Source of the DNA: Streptomyces sp. NBC_00690
Lineage (GTDB): Bacteria; Actinomycetota; Actinomycetes; Streptomycetales; Streptomycetaceae
Reading direction: 5' to 3'
Length of the DNA: 64,000 nt
NCBI RefSeq assembly: GCF_036226685.1
Contig: NZ_CP109009.1
Location: forward strand, 992,001 to 1,056,000
The position numbers and the translations under genes were made by a program. This document shows, in pieces, positions 61,046 through 64,000 of this stretch. The notes under the pieces were generated by a model. The model did not search any database, had not been told where the DNA came from, and worked only from the letters and a program-made list of their open reading frames with translations. Position 1 is the stretch's first letter. Each line of letters starts with the position of its first letter.

Positions 61046-62344
61046 TTAAGCGGTGATGACGGATGCCGAGGAGCCGGATCGCAACACGTGGTCGATGTGT
61101 ATCTGGCGTGCGATGAACCGTCCGTTCTCGACGGTGGCCGAAATGCCCACCGTGGCAAGTGAGTTCCCGTCCGGGAGCCCGGCATAGTAGAGGCCGGGAA
61201 CCGCTCCGAGGATGCCCTTGTGCTGGACGGGTGCGCCGTGTTCGTCGAGCACTCCAGCCGGAAGAATTCGATAGTCGGGGGTGAATCCGGTGCACCAGAC
61301 GATCGTTGTGATGTCGTGGCGCGCCAGATCGAGACTGCTTCCGAAGTCCGCAATGCACTCCAGGTCGACTTCAGGGACCGGCTTCTGTTCCGGCACCGGG
61401 AATCCTCGGTCGAGTATCCCGGCATCGATCTTGTCGATCACCTGCCGAAACGAACGGGCGGATTCCGCCGCAATGGTGGTGACGTTGTCCGCCAGGAAGA
61501 GCATCCGCTGCTCCGCCGCGCGTGTCGAGCCGACGAGGACAACTCCTCTCCTCGCCAGTGTGCCGAGATTCAGATCGCCGCTTCCGTCCTTCCGGGCGGT
61601 CACTGGCAGGCCCGGCAGTGTCGCTGTCCCACCGATGCCCGGGGTGACAAAGTCTTCGTAGAGGGAGAAGGCGAACATCCACTCGAACAGACTGCGGCCA
61701 CGGTAGTGCCCCGGCCATGCGTGGTGGCGGCCGATCGACAGGAAGACGGCACGTCCGGCACTCGCGAGTTCGTCCGCGATCTGTTGACCGCTGATCCCCG
61801 CCCCTACGACGAGGACCGCCCCATCCGGCAGGGAATCGGGGTTGCGATAGTCGCGCGAGTGCAGTTGCTTGATGGACGGATCGATGTCGGACGCCAACTC
61901 GGGCACCCGAGGAGCCGCGTAACCACCCACCGCCGCGACCAGGTTGCGGGACTCGATGACATCACCCGTGGTCAGATGGGTCCTGAACCGTACGTTGTCG
62001 CTGTCGGAAGCGCCCGGAGGGCACTCGACCTCCCGGACGGTCGTGTGCTGCCGCACCGGGAGGTCGCGCTCCTCCGCGTAGCGGCGCAGATGCCGGGCGA
62101 GTTCCCGTCCCGACATGGCACCGTCGGGGTCATCACCGTCGTAGTCCCAACCGGGGAACCGAACCGATCGATTCCCACTGCCCACAACCAGACTGTCCCA
62201 CCGCTCGTACTTCCAAGCCTGACCTATCTCTCCCCGTTCCAGGACCAGGGATTCCCGGCCGAGCTCCTGCAAGGCCGCGGCTACTCCACATCCTTGCTGG
62301 CCAGCGCCGATGACGACGGTCTCCGCGTATTCGAGTTCTGCCAC
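61046..62344 (-). CDS. Flavin-dependent monooxygenase (FMO/NAD(P)-binding type)
   Basis: A 432-residue flavoprotein. GTG at 62344 has AAGAGGGG seven bases upstream; an ATG further up (62365) is the alternative. The FAD-binding motif is TVVIGAGQQGCGVAAAL near residues 9-25 and the NADPH-binding motif is VLVVGAGISGQQIADEL near 180. The C-terminal ATG-like region (TIVWCTGFTPDYRI) is present. The pattern fits single-component FMO/YUCCA-type or putative oxidoreductases annotated as flavin-containing monooxygenases, which oxygenate S, N or carbonyl substrates. A promoter with an internal palindrome lies upstream (62562-62592). Confidence 0.88.
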   Translation of the reverse strand: MAELEYAETVVIGAGQQGCGVAAALQELGRESLVLERGEIGQAWKYERWDSLVVGSGNRSVRFPGWDYDGDDPDGAMSGRELARHLRRYAEERDLPVRQHTTVREVECPPGASDSDNVRFRTHLTTGDVIESRNLVAAVGGYAAPRVPELASDIDPSIKQLHSRDYRNPDSLPDGAVLVVGAGISGQQIADELASAGRAVFLSIGRHHAWPGHYRGRSLFEWMFAFSLYEDFVTPGIGGTATLPGLPVTARKDGSGDLNLGTLARRGVVLVGSTRAAEQRMLFLADNVTTIAAESARSFRQVIDKIDAGILDRGFPVPEQKPVPEVDLECIADFGSSLDLARHDITTIVWCTGFTPDYRILPAGVLDEHGAPVQHKGILGAVPGLYYAGLPDGNSLATVGISATVENGRFIARQIHIDHVLRSGSSASVITA

Positions 62345-62561
62345 GATCGAACCCCTCTTCCCCATGGTCGCGCTGAGTTGTCTGCTATCGCTGACCGCGC
62401 CCGGTCCACGGACCAGCACGGCCGCCTCAGATCCCATTGCCCTGCACGTATCAGCCAGTCGTCCACCGTCCGTACGCCCACCGTTCGCGTGAGACGACCC
62501 GTGAGAAGCGGGAGCCGATGGTCGCAGGAGCAGATCGATTCTGAGGCTGCGCCTGCTGAGA

Positions 62562-62592
62562 ATCCTGTCTTCTCAAGTCGACTTGATGTCAA
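62562..62592 (-). promoter_or_regulatory. Promoter with a perfect 14-bp palindrome between -35 and -10
   Basis: On the minus strand TTGACA (62587-62592) and CAGGAT (62562-62567) are 19 bases apart. The spacer contains TCAAGTCGACTTGA (62573-62586), a perfect palindrome. This is the classical position for a repressor operator. The downstream gene is the flavin monooxygenase, with a leader of about 200 bases. Confidence 0.6.
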
Positions 62593-62821
62593 CTAGAGGG
62601 GGGCGTCAACATGCGGGCTCCCTGCGGGAAGCACGGCGGGGTTCACCCTCGCGTCCCTGGCGGTGGGCTCGTTGATGTGCCTGGGCAGGCTCGACCCGTG
62701 GGCACACCATCGGGCAAGGGGATCCGTCTCCAGCGCCGACTTCGGCCGCTCATGTGGTCCACGACATCAGGAGGACACAGCGAGTTGTGATGGAATCCCG
62801 GTGGATCTTCCCCGGTGTGAT

Positions 62822-62842
62822 GAAACGGCGATGATCCGTTTC
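62822..62842 (-). terminator. Short hairpin after the TOPRIM gene
   Basis: GAAACGG and CCGTTTC form a 7-bp stem with a 7-base loop, 68 bases past the stop of the TOPRIM gene. It is weaker than the other terminators in the window. Confidence 0.5.
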
Positions 62843-62909
62843 GACGCCGGGCGGCGATGAAGCCGGCCCGCGTCCGAGTTCTCCTGCCGAGTCTGCGGTC
62901 GGTCAGCCG

Positions 62910-63527
62910 TCAGAGACTGGTGAGCAGGTCGTCGAGCGGGGTCGGTACGCGGTCGGGGTCGAGGGCCTCGACGAGGACCTGGCCGTAGCGGATCTTGCGG
63001 CCCTTCTTGGTGCCGAGGAAGCGCCGCAACTGCCGATGGCGGGGCCGACCGTGTTGTGCGGGCTGGCGCAGGAAGGTTTGCAACGCGCGCACATCGCCTT
63101 CTGCCCGGACGAGCTCCTCCACTCGTGTGACGCCCAACGCCCGGATGAGTTCGTCCTCCAGATCGGCCTCGCAGACGAAGAACCCTTCTGGAGCAGCGCC
63201 GGCCCGTTCCCAGCCGCTGGCGTAGTAGCGGCGCTCCGCCTCGTCGCACAGCCCTGTGAGCCGCAGGCCCAAACCAGATGGTCCGAGGAGGGCGGCATAG
63301 CGTGCAACGCTCATCGCACCGCCCATGGACAGCACGCAGATCCCTTCGGCCTCCAGGTCCCTACCGCGGCTCGCGGCCAGCGCATTGACCGCTGCGGCAT
63401 CGCTGGGTCCTTCGAGCAGGACCACCGTCCGGACGGTCAGCCGCACGGCGAGCTCGCGTGCAAGGTCACCGGGACCGCCGGCCGCCCACACATCGACCGC
63501 TTCCCGGAACTTCGCCAGATCAGCCAT
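62910..63527 (-). CDS. TOPRIM-domain (OLD-like) protein
   Basis: A 205-residue protein with ATG at 63527 and GGAG about nine bases upstream. The TOPRIM core is visible: RTVVLLEGPSDAAAVNALA with the conserved Glu (residue 39), GICVLSMGGAMSVARY, and LTGLCDEAERRYY, the acidic strand of the DxD-type motif. Residues 120-205 form a C-terminal part with DLEDELIRALG and a basic stretch (GTKKGRKIRYGQ). It matches the stand-alone TOPRIM proteins related to the C-terminal nuclease half of OLD family proteins, without the ATPase half. It may be a nuclease or regulator; partners are not adjacent. Confidence 0.82.
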   Translation of the reverse strand: MADLAKFREAVDVWAAGGPGDLARELAVRLTVRTVVLLEGPSDAAAVNALAASRGRDLEAEGICVLSMGGAMSVARYAALLGPSGLGLRLTGLCDEAERRYYASGWERAGAAPEGFFVCEADLEDELIRALGVTRVEELVRAEGDVRALQTFLRQPAQHGRPRHRQLRRFLGTKKGRKIRYGQVLVEALDPDRVPTPLDDLLTSL

Positions 63528-63679
63528 GGGTGAAGTCTCCGCCTTCCTTCCCCGCCGCGGTGGGGAATTTCCGTCCGTGCATCGACCGGAAGCCGAGCCG
63601 CCGACATCGCTTTCGGCAGCTGACAGACCAGGTGCCGACAGGCGGGGCGAGTTCCCGAGAAGCCCTGGTGGCCCGCGCC

Positions 63680-64000
63680 CTAGACGGAGTTGGCGAACCG
63701 GGCCCGTCGTAGATCGCGCAGCAACGCGATCTCGGCCATGTGGTGGATGAACTCCAGATTGGCCCCCGCCAGCACGGCGATGAAGGGGTCGTCAGCATCG
63801 GAGCCGTACGGGTACTGGGAGTAGCCGACCGTGTCGAGTTGCTCTTCGGTGACGGCGTCGATGCCTTCGCGCCAGCGGTCGATCAGCGCCCAGAACCGCT
63901 TGAGCGCCAAGTCCGCGGAAGGGGTGAAGTCGACCAGCAGGTTCGGCTCCAGCCTCCGCCCGCCGAAGGTCCATTCCCACTGGCCGGCCAAGCAGGAGTG
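63680..64000 (-). CDS. DinB-like protein (5' end beyond window)
   Basis: The frame is open to the right edge, so only the C-terminal 106 residues are seen. It contains HSCLAGQWEWTFGGRRLEP, FWALIDRWREGIDAVTEEQLD and FIHHMAEIALLRDLRRARF. The pairing of an N-terminal His and the later HHMAEIALLRDL segment fits the metal-binding four-helix bundle of DinB-like proteins, which in actinomycetes include mycothiol-dependent enzymes. The call is tentative because the start is missing. Confidence 0.7.
   Translation of the reverse strand, partial: HSCLAGQWEWTFGGRRLEPNLLVDFTPSADLALKRFWALIDRWREGIDAVTEEQLDTVGYSQYPYGSDADDPFIAVLAGANLEFIHHMAEIALLRDLRRARFANSV

Larger units (their letters stand above)
62345..62909. 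other. Intergenic region with promoter and hairpin
   Basis: About 565 bases without a supportable gene. It holds a -35/-10 pair with an internal palindrome at 62562-62592 and a GAAACGG-N7-CCGTTTC hairpin at 62822-62842. The remainder shows no coding bias. Confidence 0.5.

Overview
The window looks like chromosomal DNA from a Streptomyces or close relative. It has very high G+C, G/C-rich third codon positions, many GTG and TTG starts behind AGGAG-type ribosome binding sites, numerous ATGA/GTGA gene overlaps, many small secreted proteins, a class F sortase, an RHS protein and drug-efflux transporters of actinomycete type. I see no rRNA, tRNA, CRISPR array or phage structural module. One intact insertion sequence is present.

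Layout. (1) 1-3684, minus: two translationally coupled genes of unknown function, the first running off the left edge and carrying a DDANQY repeat. (2) 4015-11776: a small secreted protein, then a 2063-residue secreted RHS/YD-repeat protein whose C-terminal tail is a hydrophobic toxin-like module, followed by a small membrane protein that is a candidate immunity protein. (3) 12058-14569: a MarR regulator convergent with an MFS drug exporter. (4) 14650-27995, minus: a catabolism-like cluster of amidase, alpha/beta hydrolase, MFS transporter, SDR, PLP decarboxylase, ATP-dependent hydantoinase/oxoprolinase A and B subunits and a class III aminotransferase. An IS5-family element sits exactly on the hydrolase stop codon. 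(5) 28973-32426: EF-hand protein, methyltransferase, small secreted protein and a CEO synthase/alanine dehydrogenase homologue. (6) 32974-37988, plus: an MFS exporter behind paired CsoR-like operators, then an orphan peptide-binding lipoprotein with an amidohydrolase. (7) 38259-40798, minus: a secreted protein, a class F sortase and a surface protein. (8) 41647-50664: a peptide ABC importer operon with a serine hydrolase, bracketed by two paralogous IclR regulators. (9) 51278-54642, plus: a ribbon-helix-helix regulator, a DUF4097-type beta protein and a DrrAB-like exporter, behind a helically phased repeat array. (10) 54854-59286, minus: an MfnB-like furan synthase followed by aldehyde dehydrogenase, aryl-alcohol-type dehydrogenase and methyltransferase, which reads as an undescribed furan-forming pathway. 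(11) 59573-64000, minus: a cysteine-rich DUF1326-type protein with CsoR-like operators, a hypothetical protein, a flavin monooxygenase, a TOPRIM protein and a DinB-like fragment.

How the genes fit together. Region 4 has the enzyme set expected for opening a cyclic amide or lactam, hydrolysing it and transaminating or decarboxylating the product. Region 8 imports oligopeptide-like substrates and probably hydrolyses them. Region 10 has the right order of activities to turn an MfnB-type furan aldehyde phosphate into a furoate or furan dialdehyde/ester. These are inferences from gene families; nothing was searched or computed outside the sequence.
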